Shown: positions 35,168 through 43,904 of the stretch, piece by piece | How the letters are laid out: each line of letters begins with the position of its first letter | Numbering within the stretch: position 1 is the stretch's first letter | Origin: an uncultured Prochlorococcus sp. | GTDB taxonomy: Bacteria; Cyanobacteriota; Cyanobacteriia; PCC-6307; Cyanobiaceae | DNA: 64,000 nucleotides | Direction: 5' to 3' | NCBI GenBank assembly: GCA_902564535.1 | Contig: CACFBG010000002.1 | Span: forward strand, 59,785-123,784 | The notes under the pieces: model-generated | Seen by the model: the letters and a program-made list of their open reading frames with translations, nothing else | The model's database searches: none | What the model was told of the DNA's origin: nothing | Translations under genes and position numbers: made by a program

Positions 35168-35851
35168 ATGAAAATTCAATCGGAGTTATGTCATATAGAT
35201 GAAAATAGAGTTGTAGTAAAGGTAATCGGTTGGTTAGATGGAAAGTTTATAGGATCCTCTCTTGCTGAAGGAATTAATGTTGAAGTAACAGAAGAAAGAG
35301 CTATAGCAAGGCTAGAATCAAGATTAAAGATAAATCAGCATGATGAATCACCAGAGGTGCAAAATCATGAAAAAAGATCAACAATTAAAGATACTGCTAA
35401 ATATGTAGAAATCAAAGAGGAGAATTCCAAGAAAAATCAAAATAAAGATTTAATTGAAAACCAAATATTAGATTGGACTAATGAGTTAACTAGATTAGAT
35501 TTGGAATTAAAGAGAATTGGATGGAATAAAGATCAGGAAAAGAAATTTATAAATAGGTTACTAGGATATAAAAGTAGAGATAGAATAACAGATTATAACG
35601 AATTAATTTTTTTCTTAGACCAATTAAAAGCTATTAAAGAAGGATCACATCCCGAGAAGATAGAAATAAAAATCAAATCTAATAAATTAATTCATGAAAG
35701 TGATCAGGTCATAAAGCAATTAAATTGGGATAAAAATAAAGCGAGAGAGTTTTTAATATCATTAATGGGTGCTAATAGTAGATCCGAGTTATCTGATTCC
35801 GAATTAGAGGTCTTTATTAAAGAATTAAAAAAGAAATTAAAAGAAAAATAA
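35168..35851 (+). CDS. Cyanobacterial protein with two internal helical repeats
   Basis: A 227-residue soluble protein. Residues ~1-55 form a conserved-looking N-terminal unit (IGWLDGKFIGSSLAEG). A charged linker (~58-95) leads to two related repeats: LKRIGWNKDQEKKFINRLLG (~116-135) plus ITDYNELIFFLDQLK, and IKQLNWDKNKAREFLISLMG (~180-199) plus LSDSELEVFIKELK. The repeats look like helix bundles. Function is unknown. It reads toward mfd, 113 bases downstream. Confidence 0.7.
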   Translation: MKIQSELCHIDENRVVVKVIGWLDGKFIGSSLAEGINVEVTEERAIARLESRLKINQHDESPEVQNHEKRSTIKDTAKYVEIKEENSKKNQNKDLIENQILDWTNELTRLDLELKRIGWNKDQEKKFINRLLGYKSRDRITDYNELIFFLDQLKAIKEGSHPEKIEIKIKSNKLIHESDQVIKQLNWDKNKAREFLISLMGANSRSELSDSELEVFIKELKKKLKEK

Positions 35852-35964
35852 AATAATAGATAAATATGTCTAGAATTCGTAATTAAATCAAGAAAATCTA
35901 AATTATTAATGATTTTTCGACTAATATATATAATAAGCTTACAGGCATTTATAAGATAGAAATT

Positions 35965-38900
35965 ATGACGTTAGGTTCCATAGTCAATTTACTCCAACAG
36001 GCAAATCTAACCAAGGAATTAAGTACTAGAGTAAGCAGAAAAGAAAGACTAATAATAAGAGGAGCTCCAATCACGGCAAGGGCTCTGATTTCTTCTGCTA
36101 TTACAAAAGAAAAGTGTAAGCCTCTATTGGTAATTGTTCCAACAATGGAGGAAGCCACTCGCTGGTTGTCATTACTTCAAGTAATGGGTTGGGAAAAATC
36201 ATTTCTATACCCTACAAGTGAGGTATCTCCATATGAAATTAAAGACTTAACTCCAGAGATAATATGGGGACAATTGCAGGTCTTAAGTGATCTATTGATT
36301 GGCCAGGATAACAATATAAATACAGCAATAGTTGCAACTGAAAGGTGCTTACAGCCTCACCTACCAGACCCAGGATTACTAAAAAAGAAATGCATTTATA
36401 TCTCAAAGGGAATGGAAATTGAACTGATGGATATAAGCAATAGCTTAATTAAATTAGGTTATGAAAGATCTAATGTTGTCGAGCAAGAAGGAACATGGTG
36501 TAGACGAGGAGATATAATGGATATATTTCCTGTCAGCAATGAGCTACCAATAAGAATAGAATTTTTTGGTGATCAAGTCGATAAAATTAGAGAATTTGAT
36601 CCAATAACTCAAAGATCATTAGATGAAGTTCATAGTTTAACTCTAACACCAACTGGTTTTAACCCATTAATAGCAGATGAATTAAGAACAATTCCAAGAA
36701 AAGAACTAACAAAATTTCTAAATGGGGATGATATCGATACGCTTTTGGAAGGGAATACTCCGTCCAATTTAAGAAGATTTATGAGTAAAGTCTGGGAGGT
36801 ACCTTCTTCAATCATAGACTATCTACCAAAAAATTATTGTATTGTATTAGATGAAATAAAACAAATATATGCACATAGTGAGCAATGGTATGAGCATGTT
36901 GAATATAATTACAAAGAACTTCAAGACTCAGACAAAATATCAGGTCTAATTAAAGTTCATAAGACAATAACAGAAAGTTTAAAGGAAATAGATAATTTTT
37001 GGGGGTTTAATACTTCAGAATTAAATGAAATTGATAATTCACAAAATACTTTTGACTTATCAAGTAAGTCCTTTCCTTCTTATCCTAATCAATTTGGAAA
37101 AATCTCTGAAATTATTAGGGAAAAACAAAAGAGTAAATCAAATATCTTTGTTTTATCTGCTCAACCAAGCCGTTCAGTAGCTTTACTTGAAGAACATGAA
37201 TGTATCGCTAAGTTTGTACCAAATTCTAATGATATTCCTGCAATAGAAAGAATTATACTTCAAAATACTCCTGTTGCTATTAAATCTTATGGCACATTTA
37301 ATATTGAAGGCATTGAACTTCCAGCTTGGAAACTAATAATTATAACTGATAAAGAATTTTATGGTCAACAAAGCTTTTTAACTCCTGGTTATATAAGAAG
37401 AAGAAAAAAAGCAATTAGTAAGTCAGTCAACCCAAATAAAATGAGTCCTGGTGATTATGTTGTACATAGAAATCATGGAATAGGACAATTTTTAAAGATA
37501 GAAAAAATTTCTATTGGCAAAGAATTTAGAGATTATTTAGTACTTAAATATGAGGATGGAACATTAAGTGTTGCGGCAGATCAATTAGGATCTTTATCAA
37601 GATATAGAAGTTCAGGTAACAGTAGGCCAAAAATCAATAAATTAGGAGGTAAGACTTGGATAAAAACAAAGGAAAAAGCTAAAAAGGCTCTAAAAAAGGT
37701 AGCTATAGACTTAGTTAAATTGTATGCAGAAAGAGAGAATAAGCCTGGTTATGCATATCCAGTTGATGGTCCATGGCAAATAGAACTAGAGGATTCATTT
37801 CCTTATGAAGCAACCCCAGATCAAATAAAAGCAATTATAGATGTCAAAAAGGATATGGAGAAATCAAAACCAATGGATAGGTTAATTTGTGGAGATGTTG
37901 GATTTGGGAAAACAGAAGTAGCTATACGAGCAATATTTAAAGCAATAACAGCAGGTAAACAAATTGCTTTACTTGCTCCTACAACAGTTCTTGCTCAACA
38001 ACATTGGAGAACAATCTCTGATCGTTTTGCTCCTTACCCCATAAAAGTGGCTTTACTAAATAGATTTAAAACTCATGGCGAAAGAAAATCAATAATTGAG
38101 AATTTAAAAACAGGAACAATAGATGCTGTTATTGGGACTCATCAATTACTTGGAAAAAATATTGAGTTTAAACAGTTAGGACTACTAGTTATAGATGAAG
38201 AACAAAGATTTGGAGTAACCCAGAAAGAAAAAATAAAGGCTTTAAAGAAAGACATTGATGTACTTACATTATCAGCGACTCCAATACCAAGAACTCTTTA
38301 TATGAGCTTGTCTGGTGTAAGAGAAATGAGTTTAATTACTACACCACCTCCAATGAGAAGGTCAATAAAAACACACTTATCTCCAATTGATGATGAAATA
38401 ATTAGAGGTGCTATTTGCCAAGAAATAGATAGAGGTGGTCAGATATTTTATGTAGTTCCAAGAGTTAGAGGTATAGAAGACATAGCAAATAAAATAAAAA
38501 GAATGGTCCCTAAGCTAAAAATAATTGTTGCTCATGGACAAATGCTTGAAGGAGAATTGGAAAATAGTATGGTAGCTTTTAATTCTGGAGAAGCTGACTT
38601 AATGATATGTACAACAATAATAGAAAGTGGTTTAGATATACCGAGAGTTAATACTATACTTATTGAGGATTCACATACCTTTGGATTATCGCAATTATAT
38701 CAACTTAGAGGAAGAGTAGGAAGGAGTGGAATCCAAGCACATGCTTGGCTTTTCTATCCATCTAATGAGGCCTTAAGTGACACATCAAGGAAAAGATTAA
38801 AAGCTATACAGGAATTTGCAGACCTTGGTAGTGGATATCAATTAGCAATGAGGGATATGGAAATAAGAGGTGTTGGGAATTTACTTGGTGAAGAACAAAG

Positions 38901-39459
38901 TGGTCAATTAGAAATAATTGGCTTTGATTTATATATGGAAATGCTTCAAGAATCATTAGCAGATATTCAAGGTCAAAATATACCAAAAGTAGAAGAAACA
39001 CAAGTAGATTTGACAATAACTGCTTTTATCCCTGCTGATTGGATAATAGATAATGAACAAAAAATTGCAGCCTATCGTTTGGCTACAGAATGTAAAACAG
39101 AAGAGGAATTACTAGATCTAGCAGCACTCTGGACAGACAAGTATGGTCATATACCAAAGCCTGTAGAATCCTTATTACAAATACTAAAACTAAAATTGAT
39201 ATCAAAAAAATTAGGCATATCTAGAATATCAAAACAACAAAATAATATATTACTAGACTCACCGATGGAAGAATCCACCTTCTTAAATCTGAGGAATGGA
39301 TTACCAGAACATTTGAAAACAAGATTTATCTACAAACAAAAATCAAAAGTAAATGCAGAGATTGTAGTTAGAGGTTTAGGAGTTTTGACCACTGACAAAC
39401 AATTAGATGAACTGATGAATTGGTTTTCCAAAATGATTTTGCAAATAGATAATAATTAA
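35965..39459 (+). CDS. mfd: Transcription-repair coupling factor
   Basis: The 1164-residue translocase that frees stalled RNA polymerase at DNA lesions and recruits UvrA. Its order is a UvrB-like N terminus (~1-350), an RNA-polymerase-interaction domain (~485-560, KMSPGDYVVHRNHGIGQFLK), helicase lobes with Walker A GDVGFGKTEVA (~642) and Walker B LLVIDEEQRFG (~740), the RecG-like TRG motif region (LYQLRGRVGRSG, ~912), and the C-terminal D7 domain. It is full length. High UV exposure in surface ocean water makes strand-specific repair relevant. Confidence 0.97.
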   Translation: MTLGSIVNLLQQANLTKELSTRVSRKERLIIRGAPITARALISSAITKEKCKPLLVIVPTMEEATRWLSLLQVMGWEKSFLYPTSEVSPYEIKDLTPEIIWGQLQVLSDLLIGQDNNINTAIVATERCLQPHLPDPGLLKKKCIYISKGMEIELMDISNSLIKLGYERSNVVEQEGTWCRRGDIMDIFPVSNELPIRIEFFGDQVDKIREFDPITQRSLDEVHSLTLTPTGFNPLIADELRTIPRKELTKFLNGDDIDTLLEGNTPSNLRRFMSKVWEVPSSIIDYLPKNYCIVLDEIKQIYAHSEQWYEHVEYNYKELQDSDKISGLIKVHKTITESLKEIDNFWGFNTSELNEIDNSQNTFDLSSKSFPSYPNQFGKISEIIREKQKSKSNIFVLSAQPSRSVALLEEHECIAKFVPNSNDIPAIERIILQNTPVAIKSYGTFNIEGIELPAWKLIIITDKEFYGQQSFLTPGYIRRRKKAISKSVNPNKMSPGDYVVHRNHGIGQFLKIEKISIGKEFRDYLVLKYEDGTLSVAADQLGSLSRYRSSGNSRPKINKLGGKTWIKTKEKAKKALKKVAIDLVKLYAERENKPGYAYPVDGPWQIELEDSFPYEATPDQIKAIIDVKKDMEKSKPMDRLICGDVGFGKTEVAIRAIFKAITAGKQIALLAPTTVLAQQHWRTISDRFAPYPIKVALLNRFKTHGERKSIIENLKTGTIDAVIGTHQLLGKNIEFKQLGLLVIDEEQRFGVTQKEKIKALKKDIDVLTLSATPIPRTLYMSLSGVREMSLITTPPPMRRSIKTHLSPIDDEIIRGAICQEIDRGGQIFYVVPRVRGIEDIANKIKRMVPKLKIIVAHGQMLEGELENSMVAFNSGEADLMICTTIIESGLDIPRVNTILIEDSHTFGLSQLYQLRGRVGRSGIQAHAWLFYPSNEALSDTSRKRLKAIQEFADLGSGYQLAMRDMEIRGVGNLLGEEQSGQLEIIGFDLYMEMLQESLADIQGQNIPKVEETQVDLTITAFIPADWIIDNEQKIAAYRLATECKTEEELLDLAALWTDKYGHIPKPVESLLQILKLKLISKKLGISRISKQQNNILLDSPMEESTFLNLRNGLPEHLKTRFIYKQKSKVNAEIVVRGLGVLTTDKQLDELMNWFSKMILQIDNN

Positions 39460-39564
39460 TTATTTCTTCTAACCAAAACAGTGGCCTTGGACAGTTTTAA
39501 TAATGCACATAGAATTTAATTAAAGCCGAGTTGCTTGATAATGTTCACGTTTCGCTAACGAAAA

Positions 39565-39735
39565 TTGGGTGAGTTCATTGAAATAAATTCAAATGGGGCC
39601 GATATAACATTTATTATTTCCCTATTCTGCATATTTGGATTGTCAATTTATGCTATTTTTAGCTTTGATGTAGGAAATGACGATGATGACTCCGATCCTG
39701 GTGGGAATGGTGGGTTAATGCAACCTATATCATGA
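39565..39735 (+). CDS. 56-residue membrane peptide with Asp-rich tail
   Basis: A short frame starting TTG at 39565 (GEFIEINSNGADITF) with one hydrophobic helix (ITFIISLFCIFGLSIYAIF) and a tail DVGNDDDDSDPGGNGGLMQP. I recall similar peptides with a DDDDSDPGG tail in marine picocyanobacteria, which supports reality; function is unknown. The start is uncertain because no ATG precedes the helix in frame. The stop is TGA at 39733-39735. It is convergent with the thioredoxin-like gene. Confidence 0.55.
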   Translation: MGEFIEINSNGADITFIISLFCIFGLSIYAIFSFDVGNDDDDSDPGGNGGLMQPIS

Positions 39736-39750
39736 TAAGTAAAGATGAAA

Positions 39751-40062
39751 TCAAGATTGCAATAGATTTAATAATTTAGTTCTAAAATCTCCTTTTGACA
39801 TACCGCCCTTCATTTCTCCTAAAACAACGAATTCCTTATCAAGATCCTTAACAAGAAGATACGTAGGCCAGCCCATACCAGATTTATCAGGATATTGTGC
39901 TAATAATACTTTTCGATATTGCTTATAAACCTTAGTGTCCTGTAATTTAACACTAATAAAATTACATCCTAGTTCTTTTGTAACCTTTTCGTCGTAGAAA
40001 CTCATTTTATGACAGGTTCCACAATCTTCTGAGCTAAATTTAAGCAGTGTTTTGTCAGTCAT
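39751..40062 (-). CDS. Thioredoxin-like protein, CGTC active site
   Basis: A 103-residue thioredoxin-fold protein. The redox pair is C14 and C17 in EDCGTCHKM, and the cis-proline region is GMGWPTYLLVKD (~63-74), so the fold is complete. The CGTC centre and the histidine after it resemble thioredoxin-like proteins rather than classical CGPC thioredoxin. There is no signal peptide, so it is cytoplasmic. The methyltransferase gene lies 62 bases upstream on the same strand. Confidence 0.85.
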   Translation of the reverse strand: MTDKTLLKFSSEDCGTCHKMSFYDEKVTKELGCNFISVKLQDTKVYKQYRKVLLAQYPDKSGMGWPTYLLVKDLDKEFVVLGEMKGGMSKGDFRTKLLNLLQS

Positions 40063-40124
40063 TTTTTCATATTTAATTATTTATAATAAATCTAATCAAG
40101 TAGATATGAAGTATTTATAGGTAA

Positions 40125-40772
40125 TTATTTATTTTTAGCAACTATTGAATAAAAAGGGTCACCAGGAGTTTTTAGTATATTAAAAATATTTTTTGATATT
40201 GTCTCTTCCTTTATTGTGTCAGGGGGTGGCCATCCTTGGCTAACTAAAATTGCTGAGATATAATTTAATCTTTGTTCAGAAGTTGAATCAATCCATATAC
40301 TAGGCGCTTTATGCCAAAAAGCCCTATTAGAAAAGGAGATAATTAATAACCCTCCAGGTTTAATAATTCTCTTTAATTCACAAGCTATAGCTTCTGGTTC
40401 CTGAAGGTATTGCCATCCTGCAACTATAGTACAAATATCAATACATGATTGATCTAGTAATAAGGATTGATTTATATTTAAGTTTTGAACCCAATAACTA
40501 TCTAATCTTGGATTAGATTTCAATTCTACTTCATTTAAACCATGGCCAATAATTTTTTTGTATTTTATATTTTTAGGTAAATGACTTACCCAACTACTCA
40601 TCAAATCTAATATAATAGAATTTTTTGGGATCAATTCTGTATATAATTTTGTTAGTCGATCTCTAAATCCAGCATCTAAATGATGAACTAATTTAGGTGT
40701 GGAATAAAATATTTCGTCATTAGAATTATCCTGCTTCCAACGCTGATGATCTAATAAAACCCTGTTAACCAT
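40125..40772 (-). CDS. SAM-dependent methyltransferase-like protein
   Basis: A 215-residue protein of the class-I methyltransferase fold. The glycine-rich motif I is altered (IILDLMSSWVSHLP, ~50-63). The later elements are clear: IDICTIVAGWQYL (~110) and the post-motif KPGGLLIISFSNRAFWHKAP (~139-158). The substrate is unknown. Its loss of the usual glycines in motif I makes cofactor binding worth testing. It heads a same-strand run with the thioredoxin-like gene. Confidence 0.75.
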   Translation of the reverse strand: MVNRVLLDHQRWKQDNSNDEIFYSTPKLVHHLDAGFRDRLTKLYTELIPKNSIILDLMSSWVSHLPKNIKYKKIIGHGLNEVELKSNPRLDSYWVQNLNINQSLLLDQSCIDICTIVAGWQYLQEPEAIACELKRIIKPGGLLIISFSNRAFWHKAPSIWIDSTSEQRLNYISAILVSQGWPPPDTIKEETISKNIFNILKTPGDPFYSIVAKNK

Positions 40773-40849
40773 AAATAAAACTTGAACTAAAAAAATCTAA
40801 CAGAAAAGGGAAAAAATTACTAGTTTTAATTTCTTTTTTAAAATTTTTT

Positions 40850-41242
40850 CTATTTTGTGTTACCAAAATACAAATCTATAATAGATCCAACCAAGAAAAA
40901 ACAAAAAATGATTGAAGGGATGAATAAATAACTTTTATCAGTTAATGGTAAATTTGATATGAATATAAAGGACCCAAATAGACTAGAAGCAATTGTTATA
41001 ATTGTAAAGATAATGAATAATATATTATAGATATAATCATTATAATGGGGGAACGCAAAAACTCTTTTGAATTCATTTGGTCCTATAAATAAATTCAGGA
41101 ATTGAATAGGTATAATAAGACCAAATAGAAACCATAGAGATGAATTAATAAAATATAGATAAATAACAGCCGTTAATGACAGTATTAATGATATGCAGGC
41201 TATAAAATATGTATATTTCTTTTTTTTAAATGTTCCTATCAT
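40850..41242 (-). CDS. Four-helix membrane protein, unknown
   Basis: A 130-residue very hydrophobic protein with about four membrane helices (~10-30, ~33-52, ~70-92, ~100-125). A polar loop, GPNEFKRVFAFPHY (~52-65), lies between helices 2 and 3. It starts with a basic MIGTFKKKKY, which suggests a cytoplasmic N terminus. I do not recognise the family. Together with the next gene it looks like strain-variable material. Confidence 0.6.
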   Translation of the reverse strand: MIGTFKKKKYTYFIACISLILSLTAVIYLYFINSSLWFLFGLIIPIQFLNLFIGPNEFKRVFAFPHYNDYIYNILFIIFTIITIASSLFGSFIFISNLPLTDKSYLFIPSIIFCFFLVGSIIDLYFGNTK

Positions 41243-41383
41243 ATTAATTATATTATCTTATTAGCTAAATTTAGCTTAAACTATAATAAAAAAATCGCTG
41301 AAAAACTTTATATTTTAAAATATAATTTAAAATATGTTAAAACTATAATATATGCTGAAGATTAGGCAATGTGTTTAATTAAG

Positions 41384-41752
41384 TTATTTTAAGTATTTTT
41401 TTGAAGCTTTGCTTTTGGAGATTATTTTTATAATTCTCCAAAATGAGCCTAGAAATAATAGAATACAAAGTAAAGCCAGTAAAAAAACGAAAACTATTAT
41501 AATGGTTTCTTTGAAGGCATTATAAAAATAAGTAAAGGCAAGCAAATAATTGCTAAACATTTTAGAAATTATTTCTAGGTTTTCGTAATTTGTAGGGATT
41601 TTTTGTAAATATATAAATATATATGATCCAAAAGATAACATAAGAATTGATTCTATAAATAGCCTGACTATATTCTTTTTTACAACTTTCCTTGCTTTTC
41701 GAAAGACAGTTCTATAAGAACTTTTTGTCTTTTTTCTAGAAAGGTCAGCCAT
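41384..41752 (-). CDS. Two-helix membrane protein, unknown
   Basis: A 122-residue protein with a strongly basic N terminus (SRKKTKSSYRTVFRKARKVVKK), two hydrophobic helices (~31-49 and ~84-107) and a basic C-terminal tail. It is unrecognised. A perfect 18-base A/T palindrome (41308-41325) separates it from the next membrane gene. It may be picocyanobacterium-specific. Confidence 0.55.
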   Translation of the reverse strand: MADLSRKKTKSSYRTVFRKARKVVKKNIVRLFIESILMLSFGSYIFIYLQKIPTNYENLEIISKMFSNYLLAFTYFYNAFKETIIIVFVFLLALLCILLFLGSFWRIIKIISKSKASKKYLK

Positions 41753-41844
41753 AATTATTTAATAATGCAGAATTTATTCATTTAAAGAAATTTTAAGAAT
41801 ATAAATAATAGGTTTTAACTATCATGCCTTAGATAATTAGGTAG

Positions 41845-42459
41845 TCAAGAATCCTTACTGTGTTCTATCATAATAAGTGATTTCAATAAATAATTTGAAT
41901 CATCTTCTTGAGCCACTGGTATCAAAAGAAACATTAATGATGTTAATAATGTAATAGATATTCCAAAAATTGGTAGTCCTACTATCTCCGCAAAAGGACT
42001 TCTAGAAGTTTGTTCTACTTTGTCTAAAGGCTTATTAATGGGAACTTTCCAATCTATAGAGACTCTGGAATCCAAGTATAGTGAGTCAAGACATCTTACT
42101 AAATCTGATAATTCAGCATCATCAATTAGTAACTCTAACGGCTTAACATTTTCTTGGCTACTCCTAAGTAGAAGTTTATGTTTATCTCTTGTTGGAGATA
42201 TACTCACTGGACTATCTGAGGAGCCAAATTCCCTCTTTACATTAGATAAACAATATCTAGCGTATGGTAAGACTACTGACATCATTGCTTTCAGATGAAT
42301 CAACTTTCCTTCTAGTTCTGATGTTCCTATAAGTGAAAGCTTCCAGGAAGATAATATGCCAATATTCTCTTCATCTTGATTAAGAGAAAGATCTGGTAAA
42401 CCTTCAATAGTTAGTATAGCTGATGTTTGTGAGTAACTTATAGTTGTTTTGAGTGACAT
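41845..42459 (-). CDS. DUF4335 family protein
   Basis: A 204-residue cyanobacterial protein of the DUF4335 type. It has an N-terminal beta-rich half (SYSQTSAILTIEGLPDLSL, ~8-26), a central LLIDDAELSDLVRCLDSLYLD (~109-129) and a C-terminal hydrophobic helix (~156-172) that could anchor it. It follows the DUF3038 gene after 4 bases. The two families occur side by side in many cyanobacteria, suggesting joint action of unknown kind. Confidence 0.75.
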   Translation of the reverse strand: MSLKTTISYSQTSAILTIEGLPDLSLNQDEENIGILSSWKLSLIGTSELEGKLIHLKAMMSVVLPYARYCLSNVKREFGSSDSPVSISPTRDKHKLLLRSSQENVKPLELLIDDAELSDLVRCLDSLYLDSRVSIDWKVPINKPLDKVEQTSRSPFAEIVGLPIFGISITLLTSLMFLLIPVAQEDDSNYLLKSLIMIEHSKDS

Positions 42460-42463
42460 AATA

Positions 42464-42991
42464 TTAAATAGATTGATCTTGAAGACTAGCCATTAAACGA
42501 TCTACTCCTCCTGGACCAGAAGAAAGAGCAAGGATGAGTATCATCTGCCTATTTACTTTTGTTAGATATTCACTTTGTAGTAATTTAGTAACCGAACCTC
42601 TTCTTGTGTTCATTCTTTCATTGACCAACTCAGAAAATCGACGATTTAATAAACTCCACCTTTGAGAAGTAATATTCTCAGGCTCTCGAGATGACAATAA
42701 CTGCCTTAATAGTGGATATAAATTATTAGAGATAGTACAAATAAGTAAGATCAAAGCTTCTGTGTCGTGATTTGTGAGACTACCCCTCCTAGATGATTTC
42801 CTTAGAGGGTTTAGGCACCTTTTTTTCCAAAGTTCAACTCTATTAGGAAATCGTTTTTCTAAACCAAGCCGTTGGCTAGTCCAATATATTGATTCTGACC
42901 CGTTGAGATCCAATGATTCTATTGTAAGTAGTAAAAGGTCTATGCGTTCTAATGCTTTCCTCCCTAGTTTGGTTTTTAGACTTGATTTCAT
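42464..42991 (-). CDS. DUF3038 family protein
   Basis: A 175-residue, all-helical, basic cyanobacterial protein of the DUF3038 type. Conserved-looking features are KALERIDLLLLTIESLDLNG (~12-31) and the glycine-rich end SSGPGGVDRLMASL. It is upstream partner of the DUF4335 gene and is divergent from apt with a 157-base spacer. No catalytic motif is seen. Confidence 0.75.
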   Translation of the reverse strand: MKSSLKTKLGRKALERIDLLLLTIESLDLNGSESIYWTSQRLGLEKRFPNRVELWKKRCLNPLRKSSRRGSLTNHDTEALILLICTISNNLYPLLRQLLSSREPENITSQRWSLLNRRFSELVNERMNTRRGSVTKLLQSEYLTKVNRQMILILALSSGPGGVDRLMASLQDQSI

Positions 42992-43148
42992 ACCAGCCGA
43001 AGGCCTAGGATTAAAGATACGACCTATAATGATTAAACCATATAAAAGCTTACTAAAGTTGAGATATACTTTAAATAAAAGAAATTCATCTTCAAGGAAT
43101 GGATAAATTAATATATTTTCGAATATAGAGAACTAATCTATTAAAGCA

Positions 43149-43667
43149 ATGAATTTGAAAAGCTACATTAATGAATTCGAGGATTTCCCGACAAAAGGAG
43201 TCTTATTTAGAGATATATCTCCAATTCTCAAAGATTATACTGCTTGGAATAAAGTATTAACTGCATTAAAAAATGAATGCTTAAAAACTAAGCCTAATGT
43301 AATTGCTGGAATTGAATCTAGAGGTTTTATAATAGGATCAGCTTTATCTACGATACTAAATATTGGTTTCGTTTCCTTAAGGAAAAAAGGAAAACTACCG
43401 GGAGAATTAATTGGAATTGACTATTCGCTAGAATATGGAAATGATAGATTAGAAATTCAGAAGAATATATTATCTAATAAAGATAAGGTTTTCATTGTTG
43501 ATGATTTACTAGCAACAGGAGGAACAGCATCAGCATCTATAAAACTTATTGAGAAGACAAATGCAAAAATAGTTGGAATAGGATTTATAGTTCAATTAAA
43601 AAGCTTAAAAGGGAAAAATAAAATAAATGGAAATATACCAATTACTTCAGTAATTAATTATGATTGA
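43149..43667 (+). CDS. apt: Adenine phosphoribosyltransferase
   Basis: A 172-residue purine-salvage enzyme that makes AMP from adenine and PRPP. It has the family start INEFEDFPTKGVLFRDISP, the adenine-site stretch VIAGIESRGFIIGSALS (~55-71) and the PRPP loop VFIVDDLLATGGTASA (~114-129). Length is normal. Its last 10 bases overlap, tail to tail, the convergent DUF2949 gene. Confidence 0.95.
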   Translation: MNLKSYINEFEDFPTKGVLFRDISPILKDYTAWNKVLTALKNECLKTKPNVIAGIESRGFIIGSALSTILNIGFVSLRKKGKLPGELIGIDYSLEYGNDRLEIQKNILSNKDKVFIVDDLLATGGTASASIKLIEKTNAKIVGIGFIVQLKSLKGKNKINGNIPITSVINYD

Positions 43668-43870
43668 TGATTTTCCCAATTCAATACTTTTTGGTATTGC
43701 TCTAAGGATAACAGACCAAAACTCCACAATACTATTGATAAAGGTGCCTGTTCATTTTCAGAATGTCTCAAACCCAATTCAATTGCATTGTCAGTGAGTC
43801 CGATTTTCTGTTTTAGAAATACCAGAAGTTTTGGAGAAGACTTTAACTGTGGATGGCTACTATAAATCAA
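43658..43870 (-). CDS. DUF2949 family protein
   Basis: A 70-residue cyanobacterial protein of the DUF2949 type, with LLVFLKQKIGLTDNAIELGLRHSENEQAPLSIVLWSFGLLSLEQY as its core (given here as a family landmark at ~20-60). It is probably a small helical protein; function is unknown. It overlaps the 3' end of apt and lies upstream of nothing obvious on its strand. Confidence 0.75.
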   Translation of the reverse strand: MIYSSHPQLKSSPKLLVFLKQKIGLTDNAIELGLRHSENEQAPLSIVLWSFGLLSLEQYQKVLNWENHQS

Positions 43871-43904
43871 GAGTTTATTATATAAGATGGTAAAATTATT
43901 ATAT

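Noticed and set aside
42774..43106. 110-codon open frame antisense to the DUF3038 gene
   Set aside because: The DUF3038-DUF4335 pair is the better explanation and the frame has no coding character of its own.
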